The position numbers and the translations under genes were made by a program. Shown here one piece after another: positions 13,701 through 25,613 of a DNA stretch of 64,000 nt. Every line of letters begins with the position of its first letter. Within the stretch, counting starts at the first letter, position 1. The notes beneath the pieces are model-generated. The model had not been told where the DNA came from. It saw nothing but the letters and a program-made list of their open reading frames with translations, and did no database searches. Source of the DNA: Torreya grandis (Eukaryota; Streptophyta; Pinopsida; Cupressales; Taxaceae); contig JARHVA010000666.1 of NCBI GenBank assembly GCA_037957365.1, forward strand, positions 4,744,020-4,808,019, given 5' to 3'.

Positions 13701-16700
13701 CAGTCCAAAAATTGAAGAGGAGACAATTTTATCCAACAATTAGTCTCAGTTAGTTGATATTTGCATGCCTTTACCTTGTATGACATTGATTTTTTTTATA
13801 TATTTTCTTTCGAAGAAACATTGAATCGCACAAGTCAAGGTTACTGAAGTAGCAATTACATAGTAACAAGAATCATAGTGCATTCTTATGGCAAGGAAAT
13901 AGTTAGCAGAGTTCATGGGCAACTTGTCTTCAAAATACTTAGGTGCTTTTTATAGAATACTTAATGTTTTGTAAAAATTAAAAACAAACCAAAAAGAGGT
14001 CCAAATGAGCTAAAGCTAAGAAAATTAAATAAAGATGATTTGTATTGTAATTTGTTTATATGGTTATAATTAAAACTGAAATATTATGTCATTTTTGAAG
14101 GCAATTAATGTAAAATTGACCTACAACTTACAGGCCAAAAAAAGTATAGAGGTCTTAAAATTAAGCAATGAATTTGAAGGATGTGAAATGTATTTTGACA
14201 ATTTAGTGATTTGTAGGAAGTGGAATTTATGCTCAATGCTTTTGTTATGAATAGAAATGGTTTTTGTTAGGGGGTTTCACATAAGTAGATGGGTTTTTAC
14301 AATATTTTCACCGTAGATGCTACTTAGAACCGCATAATTCTTGGTTGGGCATGCATGTAGCTCATATTGCATATACCATTATTGCTCTCATATTGGCACC
14401 CATATTTTACCATGAAGAAAGGATGATTCTATGAAAATTTGAAGACAATGAAATAAATTTGATCGATTGGGATTGTATTTGTAGTATTTGGACCAACATA
14501 CATCTATGACCTACGATGAAGCTTCAGAACTCTTTCAAATTGGCTTATTTGAAAATGGTTGATATAAATACCCAAAGATTGAAAAATTATGTTGTTGAGA
14601 GACATGGGTTACTACAGGGTCAAGTCGAGACTGAGCAATCTGAAACAACTGAGACAAAAGAATGGTGGAACAATGTCTGAGAAGTCACCAATAGGAGTAG
14701 GTTGCGAAGCACTATTGCTAATATTGTGTTGTTGCAGTTGATTTTGTTATGGAGGTAATGGATTTACACATCTTGATTCTCAAATTTGTTTTTCTTAGGT
14801 ACAAGAGGAAGTAACAGTCCATACATTTCCTGTGGCACCAAATAGAAATTAAAAAAAAAAAATAGAAAACCATTAGTACCCAAAATGAGCACCACCAAAT
14901 AGAAATTAAAAAAAAAAATATTGGTATCAAAAATAAAGTATCATGCATTTGAAAAAAACATAAAAAATCTAAAGGGTACCTGTTATCTTAAGGTGGCCAT
15001 CATCATCCCTACTGAGTGACCTCACAAACACAAAACTTGGCATATCCATTACAGAGACCCTGTAATCCATCATACCCATGGCAACAATTCACAGGGAGAG
15101 AGACTGATCTAAATTATTCTCTCTGTTGAAGATTAAAAACAAAATAATAAGTCTCTCTCTACTAAGGACGTCTGTTGGAAGAGACAAAATGTTTGAACAA
15201 GGAAAAAAGACAGAGGCAACAGAACATATGTGATTTCTTTTCCTGGAGACCAGAATGCATCCCACTCAACTTTGAACGTCTATTCAACATCACAATTTTT
15301 TTTTTGCAAATGAGTTTGCAGGTATTTTTGCCAAGGCACAGTATGGTGAAATGAAATTACAAATGCATTAGGATAAAAAGGTCATGCTAGGCCACTGAGC
15401 TTGATAGCTGCGCACAGGTGGGCCACCCATCCTTTCAATGGAAAACCACTGCATCGTTTCCACTGTCAGGTTTGCATTTCTTGATCATTGATAATGCATA
15501 AGGATTGCAAATAATTCTTAAACATTTTGAAAATACACAATCATGACTATGATTCAGATGGGATTTTATTGCCTTGAATAATGTGAAGGTAAGAATAACA
15601 TAGGAATGTTTCAACCAATTAATTTTCAAGAAAAGTTATATTATATGTTTTCAGTTAAATAGCTTGCAACTTATCTATGCAAAATAACCATATATTTTCT
15701 AGCATGCTAATCAATACAATTTGATTAGTGGAGAGATCAAAAATTAATAACATTACACAGATTGAGAGGCACACAGGTAAATCACCGTGGCACCAACTTC
15801 CGCCACTTGCCCACTATGGTCACTGTAAATACCAAAATATTAAATCCTAAGCCAGACTTGATCTCGAACAATTGTTAATTTATCTTGTTTTATATAGTGG
15901 GTTTCAAACGGTGGTCTGAAATGTATGTATTTATGGAGGGGAGTTTTTCAAGTCTCATGTGGTTGCAAAGGAGAGGGTATAATTATAGATTGTAAAATTA
16001 AAATGATCATTGAAAATTAAAACTCATTTGCAATAAGGGTGGGATTTTTGATATCGACTAACCCTTTTACTCTCAGATTTTTTTTTGGTGATGTGACCCA
16101 AAACTGGGTATGTAGGTCAAGGAAGATAGTAATGCATATTGATGCAAGCTAAAGGTGAGTATTGATGCAAGCTGAAGGTGAGTACTAATGCAAGCCTCTT
16201 ACTTTTCATGGGGTAACTGGCGACATAAGTTCCTAGTTGATGTTCATCTGTTGCTCATTGGAATTTTTTATGTGGCTGTCCTGTTGAAGGATTGGATGGT
16301 AGTTTCAAAACCTTTTGCAAAGCTTGGAGCAGATGAACTAGTTTGTAACAATATATTTGCCATGCCAATTTATTTCCCTTATTTTTTTGGTTTGGCCTGA
16401 GACACATAATATTGGCTTTAGGATGCCCCACAGTAGGAAATACATGTTTAACCTCCCTCAGGGTCTTATGGATCAGGTCTATAGCTTCTATGGCATTGCT
16501 TTTGATGGTTTTTGTGATGCATTTTTATAAATTCTTTTTTTTGATATGACTTTGAGACAACACCCAATTGGGTTAGACAAACCTTCATGCGGGTATGCAG
16601 GGGTGAGTCTTTTGGGCTTTTATAATTTTCAATTCTAGGGTGAATCTTCTTGCAATTAGGTGTAATACCCAGGTCAAGGGAAACCTATTTTTTCCTTAAT

Positions 16701-17613
16701 TGAGCTGGAATTAAGAATAATATTTGAGATCTTGAACCTCACAAGCTCAAAAACAAAATAATCATTTGAATGATTGGAAAAGACACATTTTACCAGTAAT
16801 TGCAAGACCCTAACTACAAGTGGAGGTGGCATTGTTGTTTTATAACTAGGATTCAGTCAGAGAGAAAATATGCATCTATTTCTTTTAGATTATTTCATAT
16901 CTAGTTCAGTCTCACCAATAGTAACTAGACTAGTTGCAGTAAGGAAAAGGATAGCAGTCAGTCTCAAACATAGACTCAGTTTTAGATCATACTTGCAAAT
17001 AAAAAAGACATGATACATATTAAATGTAACTAAAAGTGGGATTTTTCAATCGAAGCATAGTTGGCTAATCTTAAAGTAAAATGTACTTGTTGGTGGTTGA
17101 AAATAGGTTTCATTGGCTGTCATCTACAAACCGTTATATCTCCTTGGAAAGCTAACATAATGTTAATAGATATAGACTAGTATTGGAATTGCATTCTGTC
17201 AAGTCTATCCATTAAAAACTGTTGCATTTTTTAATGGCAATTTTATATGGAAATTCATATAGATTTGAGCAGTGTAATTTGAAGGTTATATCTGTATTTT
17301 ACAATTGAGTATTGGATTTTCACTAACATGTAATTTTTATTTCTGAGAGCAGTTTTCTTTGGCTTGTTTGGAGAATTTGCGAGGCCTAGGGTTTGAATCT
17401 CAAACATGGTGATTTTTTTAAAAAAATTGTAAGGCATTTGAGTTTCTGCACCACATGAATCCCACGTTCCAATTAATTTAATATAGACTACAACAACTAT
17501 AATGTTAGATATTGAATTAGTACCAACATAATTTCATGAAATCAAAGGCTCATCAGGGAGCTTGGAATGAATTTTATGAGAAATAGGTTAAAACATATAC
17601 AATGGTAGAGGTG
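10747..17613. other. Gene-free intergenic stretch
   Basis: No supported coding region. Frames at 14,718-14,948, 15,435-15,629 and 16,188-16,400 are short, biased and unrecognised. It holds a 57 bp two-copy repeat (copies start 14,836 and 14,893, each 'caccaaatagaaatt' plus poly-A) and a 23 bp minisatellite at 16,137. The region may hold transposon relics too decayed to name. Confidence 0.6.
16137..16196 (+). repeat. 23 bp minisatellite, 2.6 copies
   Basis: Units start at 16,137, 16,160 and 16,183 (tattgatgcaagct-aaggtgag pattern). The first two differ at one base; the third is partial. Confidence 0.8.
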
Positions 17614-18255
17614 ATTAGCCATTTCACTTATACTAATTATGAATGCATCAAACAATATAATTTTCAATTATCCACATGCTTAAAATGGTAAAAGAAAAGT
17701 TATCAAAGGATGAATTAATGTTTTTTGGCCATTACAAATATAAAAATGTATCCAATTAGTTTTCTTTCATGTTCAATTGTTCCAAGAATGACCGTCACAA
17801 CAACTATTAACATAGAACCTGAGAAATATATATGTTTATAGGAATTATATGCTTATGAATTAAGATGCTCCTAGGTATCTGAACTAAGTAGGCTATTCAT
17901 TGCTAGATTGCTTTGCATCATCTAGTTTCACACAATTAGCCATTTCACTTATACTAATTATGACTTCATCAAACAATATCATTTTTGATTATCCACATGC
18001 TTAAAATGGTAAAATAAAAGTTATCAGAGGACAAATTAATGTTTTTTGGCTATTATAAATATAAAAATGTATCCAATTAGTTTTCTTTTATGTTCAATTG
18101 TTCCAAGAATGACCGCTGCAACAACTATTAACATAGAATCTGAGAAATATATATGTTCATAGGAATTATATGCTTACGAATTAAGATGCTCCTAGTTATC
18201 TGAACCAAGTAGGCTATTCATTGCTAGATTGCTTTGCATCATCTAGTTTCACGCA
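17614..18255 (+). repeat. 321 bp tandem duplication
   Basis: Two head-to-tail copies (17,614-17,934 and 17,935-18,255) begin attagccatttcac and end catctagtttcac-ca. They are about 95% identical, mostly differing by substitutions. No open frame or terminal inverted repeat is apparent, so this is a local segmental duplication or two units of a dispersed repeat. Confidence 0.85.
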
Positions 18256-20879
18256 ACTTGAAGAATGCATAGAAAACTATGAATTTTGTACTTCAATCTA
18301 GGCAAAGGGCATTTAATACCTCCATTGTCCAGAACATGCTGAAAAGAGATAATCAACTTGGTCCCCCGCAAAGCCCTATGACTGAAAGTGACAACCCCCC
18401 GAAGGAAAATGTTTACACACCTCTATTTAGGACATAACAAAAGTAGGTGTAATAATTACAATTACAAAAAAGAGCTTTCTCTTGACTGCATCCTTGGATT
18501 TTTCATATACTTGGGTTCCACTGCTAGAACTCATAAATAGTTTGTTTGTGTTACATCAAATCATATTCTTAAAGTTGATAAAAATAAATGAGGATCTACA
18601 CCATGGGAAGGGGAGTACCCTTGCAAACACAAGGATATTTATAAATGCACATTCCTTGTTATTGTCAAACACCTTAGCGAAGTATATCAAGGGTTGAATC
18701 AAAGTTAAATTATTTTGCATAAGAACCACCTTCATGACACATTTTAAAAGAAGGGATAGTTAGCTGACCTTGAAAACTTTGCATCTTCCTGGCTTACCTT
18801 ATTTTTTAAATGTTAATATTATTTGATTTTGTTATAAACTTGTTTCAGTTATTGTCTCGTTTTGGAAACACTATCTAGGGACACACTTCAAATGAAATAC
18901 CTGTAAGATTAGCATGTCTCTAAAATATGAATTTGTATGGAAAAGATGGATGTTAAGACAAAAGTTAATATTTAATTACTTAGTAAAATTTGGTCTAAGG
19001 GCCTGAAAATTTAGGTAACAATTTATAGAATAATTTTTTTGTTTACAAACAGTCCATTTATAGGATACTATTTCCTAGACTTTCCTAGTCTAGATGAGTA
19101 GAAATTCTGTTTAGATGACTAGGTGTTGGTTTATATGGAATGAGGAAAGATCTAGTTTTCATAAATATTGGCTTCCATTGCTTGTGAATTTTATCTTATT
19201 TTGATGTCTTATCCCCCATTTGACTGTTAGTCTACTTTTTTGAGATGATAGTTGCCCGCTATGCGAGAAATGCGAAGGTGTGGTTTGGAAAATTTATACA
19301 TAGTGAGAACTATTTTAAAAAATGATATTAGTATTGTTTCATTATAAGAAATATTTGTGAAGAATGATAGAGAACTTTTATGTCATTCACATTGAAGATT
19401 GAGTGTGTCGTAGACTTGATAGAGTTTGGAATCTCTTACTTTTAAATTTTTTTCATACAAACTACTATCTTGTCTCCAAGGGGAGAAAATGAATGGGGTT
19501 TAGATATATAGAAATGCACATAGAAATGCCTCTTAAATAGGTATGCATGAATTCTCATGGATCCTATTCTAAGACAAAAGAAATGTCTCAAAGAATAGTT
19601 GAAAATAATTTGTTTGGATTTATGCATGAAAGACTATTTTATCTCCGGCTCATGTTTTCTCAAACTTCCTTTTTACATTCAATGTATAGGGAGACCTATG
19701 TTCCAATGTTGGATTCATTTATTTGCATTCCATCCCTAATTGATAATGCAAGGACTAGAACTTATGCCCTTGTATCAGAGGTTTTGACATGACATTGCCA
19801 ATCTGTGTTGACATTATCTAAAAAATGTCTAATTGTCCATTGCTTTTCCTAAACCATAAAAGAATTTTCCAACCACTGGCCATTTAAAGCATGCTAAACT
19901 TATGCTTATGACTTGATGGGACATTACCATGTAAATATCCCATGAGGGAGAATCTTTACAACTTCATTCATTTTGAATGCCCAATAGTCTCTTTATTTTG
20001 CAATTGATAAATTGTCTTATTATGGAATATTGGAGAGATGTTCTGGTATACTGTTCTAAGTAATTAGTTGAGCTATCTTTTTTTGCAGATTCTTTATGTG
20101 GTGCATGGTTATGTTACACGGTTATGGGGCATCATGATATCAAAATTGTAACGGTGGTCAAATGAATACTCGTAAATATTAAAACTTAATCTCTAATTCT
20201 GATTTGTATTGGATATATGATATTAGACGCAAAGTGGAATGCTTAGTAGTTGGAACATTTTTTTTGTTAATTGACATTTGAAATTTGAAAAATAGATTGG
20301 TAAGAGACATTTTTTTAGTCATTTAGAATGCCTATTGCATTCTGCTACAAATATTAGCTTGTACGAGTTGAATTTGTGATTGTAGACTTGTTATATTCAT
20401 TCAAAGCTTATAGTAAAACCACCTTCTTAATTGGGACTTGGCAGACAACCTTGATGATTCACTTGTGGATGTAATAAACAACCAGACTGCTCACAACTCA
20501 TCCAACTTGCCTAATAATCCAGGATTAACATGTATGGCCTTACAATACATCTTATCAAGGCAAATTTGATGAGGTTGGTCTTGATGAAAAAAATCATGCG
20601 GATTCACCTTTGTTCTCTAAGGTTCTCATTTGAAATGAAGGGAGCCTTTTTATTCTATATAACAAGAACCATACTGAAGTTGGTGTAGGCATTCAAGGAA
20701 CTAACAGAGGGGTTCCATTTTTTTGGTGTGTGCTATTTAGCAGTTGAAACCCAAAAACATCCTTCAAATTCCAAGGAGGTACAACAATAAAGCAAAGGCG
20801 TAGATGCTACAATGGAACCAATGACCCCTGTGGTTTCTCAACAAGGTCTGGGAACTTGTCCATTTTAATGGGATCAATT
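18256..20879. other. Gene-free intergenic stretch
   Basis: I see no coding region, RNA gene or recognisable element. Frames at 18,482-18,697 and 19,547-19,792 are short and unrecognised. Confidence 0.55.
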
Positions 20880-21905
20880 CTTCTTACTCTCATAGGTGCT
20901 TTCATTTTTGTGCCCTGAACAACCTCAGTAATTCTAAATTCAAATACTTGTTAATGAGTCTTCAACCATTACTCACCATTTAATTTGATTTCATTTATTT
21001 TAACATTATTTTTAAATTCTCCAATGATTGTAGCCCGACATTGGTCATATAGAAGATTCAGAGTTCACAAAGTTATCATTAAATAGGGTTGTATGCAATC
21101 ATTTTAGGTGTGGGTGGGAGTGGATCCTATTTGAATCCAACAAAGCAGTTTTCTTCATATTAAATCTTCTTACTCTCATAGGTGCTTTCATTTTTGTGCC
21201 CTGAACAACCTCAATAATTCCAAATTCAAATACTTGTTAATGAGTCCTCAACCATTACTCATCATTTAATTTGATTGCATTTGTTTTAACATTCTTTTTA
21301 ACTCTTTGAATGATTGTAGCCTGAGATTGGTCATATAGAAGATTCATAGTTCATTGAGTTATCACTAAATAGGGTTATATGAGATCATTTTAGGTGTGGG
21401 TGGGAGTGGATCCTTTTTGAATCCACCAATGTAGCTTTCTTCATATTAATCTTCTTACTATCATTGGTGCTTTCATTTTTGTGTCTTGAACAACCTCAGT
21501 AATTCCAAAGTCAAATACTTGTTAAAGAGTATTCAACCATTACTCATCATTTAATTTGATTGCATTTATTTTAACATTATTTTTAAATTCTCCAATGATT
21601 TTAGCCTAACATTGGTCATATAGAAGATTCATAGTTCAATGAATTACCATTAAATAGGGTTATATGAGATCATTTTAGGTGTGTGGGAGTGGATCCTATT
21701 CGAATCCAACAAAGTAGTTTTCTTCATATTAAATCTTCTTATTCTCATAGGTGCTTTCATTTTTGTGTCATTGTACCTTGACATTGGTCATATAGAAGAT
21801 TCATAGTTCACTGAGTTATCATTAAATAGGGTTATATGAGATAATTTTAGGTGTGAGTGGGAGTGGATCTTATTCGAATCCAACAAAGTAGTTTTCTTCA
21901 TATTA
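20880..21905 (+). repeat. 285 bp tandem array, 3.6 units
   Basis: Units begin cttctta-tctcat-ggtgc at 20,880, 21,166, 21,451 and 21,735, giving periods of 286, 285 and 284 bp. Each full unit contains 'gaacaacctcagtaatt', 'gacattggtcatatagaag' and 'ggagtggatcc'. The last unit has an internal deletion of roughly 120-130 bp after 'tttttgtgtc'. No coding content is seen. Confidence 0.85.
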
Positions 21906-22659
21906 AATGTAACATACGATTTGATTATTTTGTTCTTAAGAAACAATTCATGTTATGTTAAGAGGCATTGAAACATATTTTTGGCTTTCTACTTATATGT
22001 ATTTAAGAGGAGAGAAACTTCTGGGTAGGTTATCTAGAAGAGCTTCGGCAAATGTCTTCCTACATGAATCTTTCATTTTAAAATTCAAATTTCTAATGGT
22101 ACACACTTATTTTAAGGAAACACATGTAGTGTGATTTAAGGTGATTTCATTGTTAAAAAATATCTAGGATGGCTCAATCACTTCTCTCTTTACACCTAAC
22201 TCTGACAGGTACTTGGCACTTTGAACCTTTGTTTTTTAAATAGTAGATTATTCACATATAAATTAGGTTCTTTTTGGATGATTCTTTTACAACACTTGAG
22301 GAGGGTTAATAACCATCAGTTGATTTTTGGAGGAGGAAACAAGCTATGTTAGGGTTTTTTTCATGTTTATCTTACTTTTTTCGATAGTTTGTTTACTTAC
22401 TTTCCATACTACTTCTATGAGAAATTATAGGTTTTCTATGCATTTATTGTGCTTGGTGTGTTGCCTTTTGGGTGGGCTATCCTTATTAAATGGATGCCAC
22501 ACTCTTGGTCGCAACTATATTTGCAAGTGGTGAGAAGAATGGCACCCAAATAAGTCGAGAAGTTTGTCCTAAAGGTGTACGATGAGATAACCCTTTTGAC
22601 CTTCCCTCTTTGCTTGAGGTATGTTTGTAACTAAATTTCATTGATAATGTCTATAAATA
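21906..22659. other. Gene-free stretch before the LINE
   Basis: No supported gene. The frame at 22,327-22,533 encodes a hydrophobic, low-complexity peptide that I do not recognise. The 5' end of the LINE probably lies in or just after this stretch, but I cannot place it. Confidence 0.5.
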
Positions 22660-23420
22660 GTATAAGAATTGTTCTCTTATTGCATTTTTTTTGGTTGGAT
22701 CCCCTTGGAAGACTCTCTTAGCAATTGGTTTCATCACTAGTGGCAGCCCTCGAGCATCCATGTCACTGGGGTATGAAACCTTCCTAATGGATTTTTTATT
22801 TTTTCTTTCAAAGAGTCGTTCGAAGTTCAAGCCCTCTTAGCCAATTTAGACTATTGGTTTCTTTGAAACATGATCTTGATTCTATCCCATTGGACCCAAG
22901 AATTCAAACTCATAGACCAGGCCTCCCTTAGGGTCCCAGTCCAAATTGAACTTACAGTTTTGCCAATTATGTTATGGATGTTTCTTGACCAAATTATACA
23001 GCCCATCAGGCAAGTATTATGCCATGAACCACCCAAGTTCTATTCTTTGTGCCCTAACCAATGTGTTTATGCTGAGGTTAATTTATCCAAAGAATTAAAG
23101 GAGTTCGTAAATATCCAAGTCAGTGAGCATTGTTGGGTGTAGAAGGTTGTTTATTTCAATCTGCCCACTACTTGTTTTTGATGTAAATATCCTGATCATC
23201 ATATCAAATATTGTCCACTTATGGGTCATTTGAAACCCTCCTTGAACTTTGTGCAAAATGAGAAGCCAAAGGTGGTAGATAAGGGAAAAGACTGAATTAC
23301 GATTTCCATAAAAAATTTGCATTTAGCGCTGAAAACCTCCCCTCATCCCTTCTCTATGTAACCAAGCCTTCACTAGAGGTCCCCACCTCTCCTCCCCATC
23401 TTATCAAATCCCTGTAGACC
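22660..23420 (+). pseudogene. LINE (L1-type) ORF1 remnant
   Basis: Translation in shifting plus-strand frames gives the plant LINE ORF1 pattern: LPNGFFIFSF and a downstream W-x-QEFKLIDQ block like the DUF4283 domain, then CVYAEVNLSKELKE, then a zinc knuckle C-x2-C-x4-H-x4-C at 23,173-23,214 with a stop inside it. ORF1 normally makes the nucleic-acid-binding chaperone of the LINE ribonucleoprotein. Here frameshifts and stops break it, so it is dead. It is cut at 23,420 by a Ty3-like element; ORF2 resumes beyond that element at 26,001. Confidence 0.7.
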
Positions 23421-23802
23421 TGTAATGATCTTTTTATTCAATATATGAAGAAATACCCTTAAGGTAGGGAAACACCATAAAATACTCCTTTAGGAAGGAA
23501 TAACTCCACAATGTCTCTTCGAGGGGACAACCTCCAATATCCTCTTACAATAGAAGACTCAATTCTTACTTGATTTATATCCTTCCCATGATAATCATCT
23601 CCTATATATATACATCTATCTAACCCATGGATGGGTAACCTCCTAATCCAATGTAGGCCGACCATTACCCAATGTATTACTTCCACAAGTTACTCTATTA
23701 TCCTAATATATTGTACCCATATAACTAAGGGGATGTGTGCCACATGTCGACATCTCCATCAACCCATATACCTCAATATATCATATCCCTAGGTACATAG
23801 CA
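23421..23802 (-). repeat. 3' LTR of the non-autonomous element
   Basis: A 382 bp LTR. It differs from the 5' copy at three sites (A/C, A/G and C/A, near 23,719, 23,750 and 23,787). The last codons of the internal reading frame run into it, ending with TGA at 23,781-23,783. Confidence 0.92.
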
Positions 23803-23816
23803 TTCCTTCCCTCCTT
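23803..23816 (-). other. Polypurine tract
   Basis: On the minus strand AAGGAGGGAAGGAA abuts the 3' LTR directly, the standard plus-strand primer position. The internal reading frame passes through it (KEGRNA). Confidence 0.85.
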
Positions 23817-24878
23817 GACATGTTTCGTCCTCGAAACATAGGAAGAAACCAAATAATGAGTGTGCTTCAAATCATTGCACACTTGTCTCCAATCTCGATC
23901 ATCTATCCATCCATATGTGATCTTCGCAGGTGATAGCTCTCCAAGCTGGCGTCCAAAATTCATTGTGCTCCTTTGATTTCGTTGATGATCATAATTATAC
24001 TGCTTTGGTGTCCAAGCATAATTATTCCTCTTTTTATTTCATGTACCATATTCCGCTGCACTACTCTGATTCCAACCATGACCATAGTAGGTATTCTTCC
24101 ATGCATAGTCATAGTGTTTTCCCCATTCATTCCCTATGCCATAGTATTTTTTCTTTGGATTCCATGCATATCCATAATGATTGGAAATTTTATTTCCTGT
24201 ATAGACAAAATGATTATTATTATGACACTTCCTCACCTGGTTCCATGATTGTTTTCTCTCATGATGATGTGGGTGTCTATATACCTCAACCTTTTCCAAT
24301 ACTTTGACCTTGTCCACCTTTGCTTCTACCTCTTCCACTTTTTCCTTCTTTATTTCTTGAGTAGATGAAGTGCTCATTTGTAGTGAGTCTTTATCTATAT
24401 CATCTGAATCTTCATCATGTTCTTCATCACCTATTTCCATCTCATCCTCACGATCTACCTGGATTGTTATTGGTGCTTTTTTCACTATAATATCTTGTAA
24501 AGTGATCTTCTTTTTCTTATACCAAAACTTCATGAACTTTTTCTGAATATTAATATTCATTGTTCCCAAAGTCTCTAACCATGGATATCCAAGAACTATA
24601 TCCATATCATCCATATCCAAAGCATAAAAATCTGAATGCAAAACATATTTTTCCATAATGAGCTTTAGATCTTCAAACATTGAAATATTCTTACCATCTA
24701 CTTGAACCTCTTTGATATTCTTTGCTTGAACATGTAGATGCTTGGCCATATTCATGTTAATGAAGTTATACTTGCTAGTAGGGTTTATGGACACAACCAC
24801 CTTCTTCTTTTGAATGCATCCATGAAATTGAAAAATTGACTCGGATTTCTTTGGAGCCAAATTATTTGAACCCTTATT

Positions 24879-25019
24879 TTCTTCTTCTTCTTCTTCTTTT
24901 TCTTCTTCTTCTTCTTCATCTGCTTCTTCTTCTATTATTTCTTCTACTTCTTCTTCTTGTTCTGCTGATGATTCTTCTATTTCTTCTTCTTCTTCTACTG
25001 CTTCTTCTTCTTTTGCTTC
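24879..25019 (-). repeat. GAA-rich microsatellite encoding poly-Glu
   Basis: Runs of GAA on the minus strand are interrupted by GCA, GTA, ATA, TCA and AAA codons. In the downstream frame they read as a mostly glutamate linker; in the gag frame they read as Lys and soon hit TAG. Because codon-sized units keep the frame, length changes here would be tolerated. Confidence 0.85.
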
Positions 25020-25234
25020 TTTTTTCTATCCCATCGATCTAAAAACATCTGTTTCAATACTTGCCATGAAGAAGCCCTTTCTGAACAACTCAACTGCTCA
25101 AACCAATCTAGTGCAGGCCCAGACAAAAAAAGAGATAATTGTATTGGCATAAATTTTTTTCTAAAATGATTATACAAAAGTATCCACCATTCTCCAACAT
25201 CAATATCATCTTCCCCTGAAAATATCGGCACCAT
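24995..25234 (-). CDS. Gag-like domain ORF of the non-autonomous element
   Basis: I choose ATG at 25,234 (MVPIFSGEDD...); upstream in-frame codons are non-ATG. The 79-residue product matches the Ty3 Gag core pattern: P-x-F-SG-D at the start, a G-x-WW helix, LSGPALDWFEQL in the middle, and SW-x3-K-x3-L-RW near the end, followed by a Lys-rich tail. Gag normally builds the cytoplasmic virus-like particle. No zinc knuckle is present and the N-terminal part seen in full Gags is missing, so the domain starts almost at its first conserved residue. It stops in the GAA tract unless a -1 shift occurs at 25,019-25,025. Confidence 0.7.
   Translation of the reverse strand: MVPIFSGEDDIDVGEWWILLYNHFRKKFMPIQLSLFLSGPALDWFEQLSCSERASSWQVLKQMFLDRWDRKKKQKKKKQ
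25019..25025 (-). promoter_or_regulatory. Candidate -1 frameshift site A AAA AAG
   Basis: The gag frame reads AGA AAA AAG here, a canonical X XXY YYZ heptamer in the correct phase. The long linker/protease frame is exactly the -1 frame and is closed by TAG just upstream (25,026-25,028), so it can only be entered from gag at this point. I see no strong downstream pseudoknot. A simple indel in the A-run is the alternative. Confidence 0.45.
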
Positions 25235-25315
25235 GATCCACAAAAAAAATTAAGGTTCTTGAAACCCTAAAATGTCAAAACTGATCCATAAAATCGTAAC
25301 AATTCACTAAAAACA

Positions 25316-25570
25316 GATCCAAAAGTTCTGAAATTTTGTCTGTACTTCTCTTACATCTTCTTACATCTCCAGTAAAAATTTCAAATAAAAATTCCCTATA
25401 TTTCGGAAGATATAGCGAAATTATTATAAACCCTAAAATAGAAATAACTCCCTCAAAACAGCTCCAAAAATTATGAAATTTTTACCACGCTTCTCTTATA
25501 TTTTCTTACATCTCCAGTAAAAATTTTGAGTAAAAATTCCCTATATTTCAGAATATATAGTGAAATTATG
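25316..25570 (-). repeat. 145 bp tandem duplication in the leader
   Basis: Two diverged copies (starting near 25,316 and 25,461) share 'ttcttacatctccagtaaaa' and 'attccctatatttc'. They lie between primer site and gag, where packaging signals normally sit. Their role is unknown. Confidence 0.7.
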
Positions 25571-25599
25571 GTTTCGCTCCACACATTGCCCAAATCGAA

Positions 25600-25611
25600 G
25601 CTCTGATACCA
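25600..25611 (-). other. Primer binding site (tRNA-iMet)
   Basis: TGGTATCAGAGC on the minus strand, 2 nt inside the 5' LTR edge, is complementary to the 3' end of plant initiator methionine tRNA. Confidence 0.9.
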
Positions 25612-25613
25612 CT

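Larger units (their letters stand above)
23781..25025 (-). pseudogene. Linker, pseudo-protease and YAW-repeat frame
   Basis: One minus-strand frame is open from 25,025 into the 3' LTR except for a single TGA at 24,039-24,041. Order: a poly-Glu linker (24,879-25,019); a domain aligning with the chromovirus protease region of this window, sharing D-x-VLG-x2-WL-x2-LG (around 24,600); an acidic/Lys stretch; then three repeats centred on Tyr-Ala-Trp (24,162, 24,099 and 24,012; spacing 21 and 29 codons, all in frame). At the position of the expected Asp-Ser/Thr-Gly motif the sequence reads INPTSKYNF, so the catalytic Asp is missing and the enzyme cannot work as a normal retropepsin. The TGA could be a recent CGA-to-TGA change. 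No ATG is needed if it is reached by frameshift from gag. Confidence 0.7.

Noticed and set aside
17370..17410. 'agggtttgaatctc', resembling a tRNA B-box
   Set aside because: No A-box at the right distance and no cloverleaf can be drawn.
23930..24307. Plus-strand frames of 125 and 91 codons
   Set aside because: They are shadows of the minus-strand pseudo-protease/YAW frame.
24836..25042. Plus-strand frame of almost only Leu
   Set aside because: It is the antisense reading of the GAA microsatellite in the Ty3-like element.
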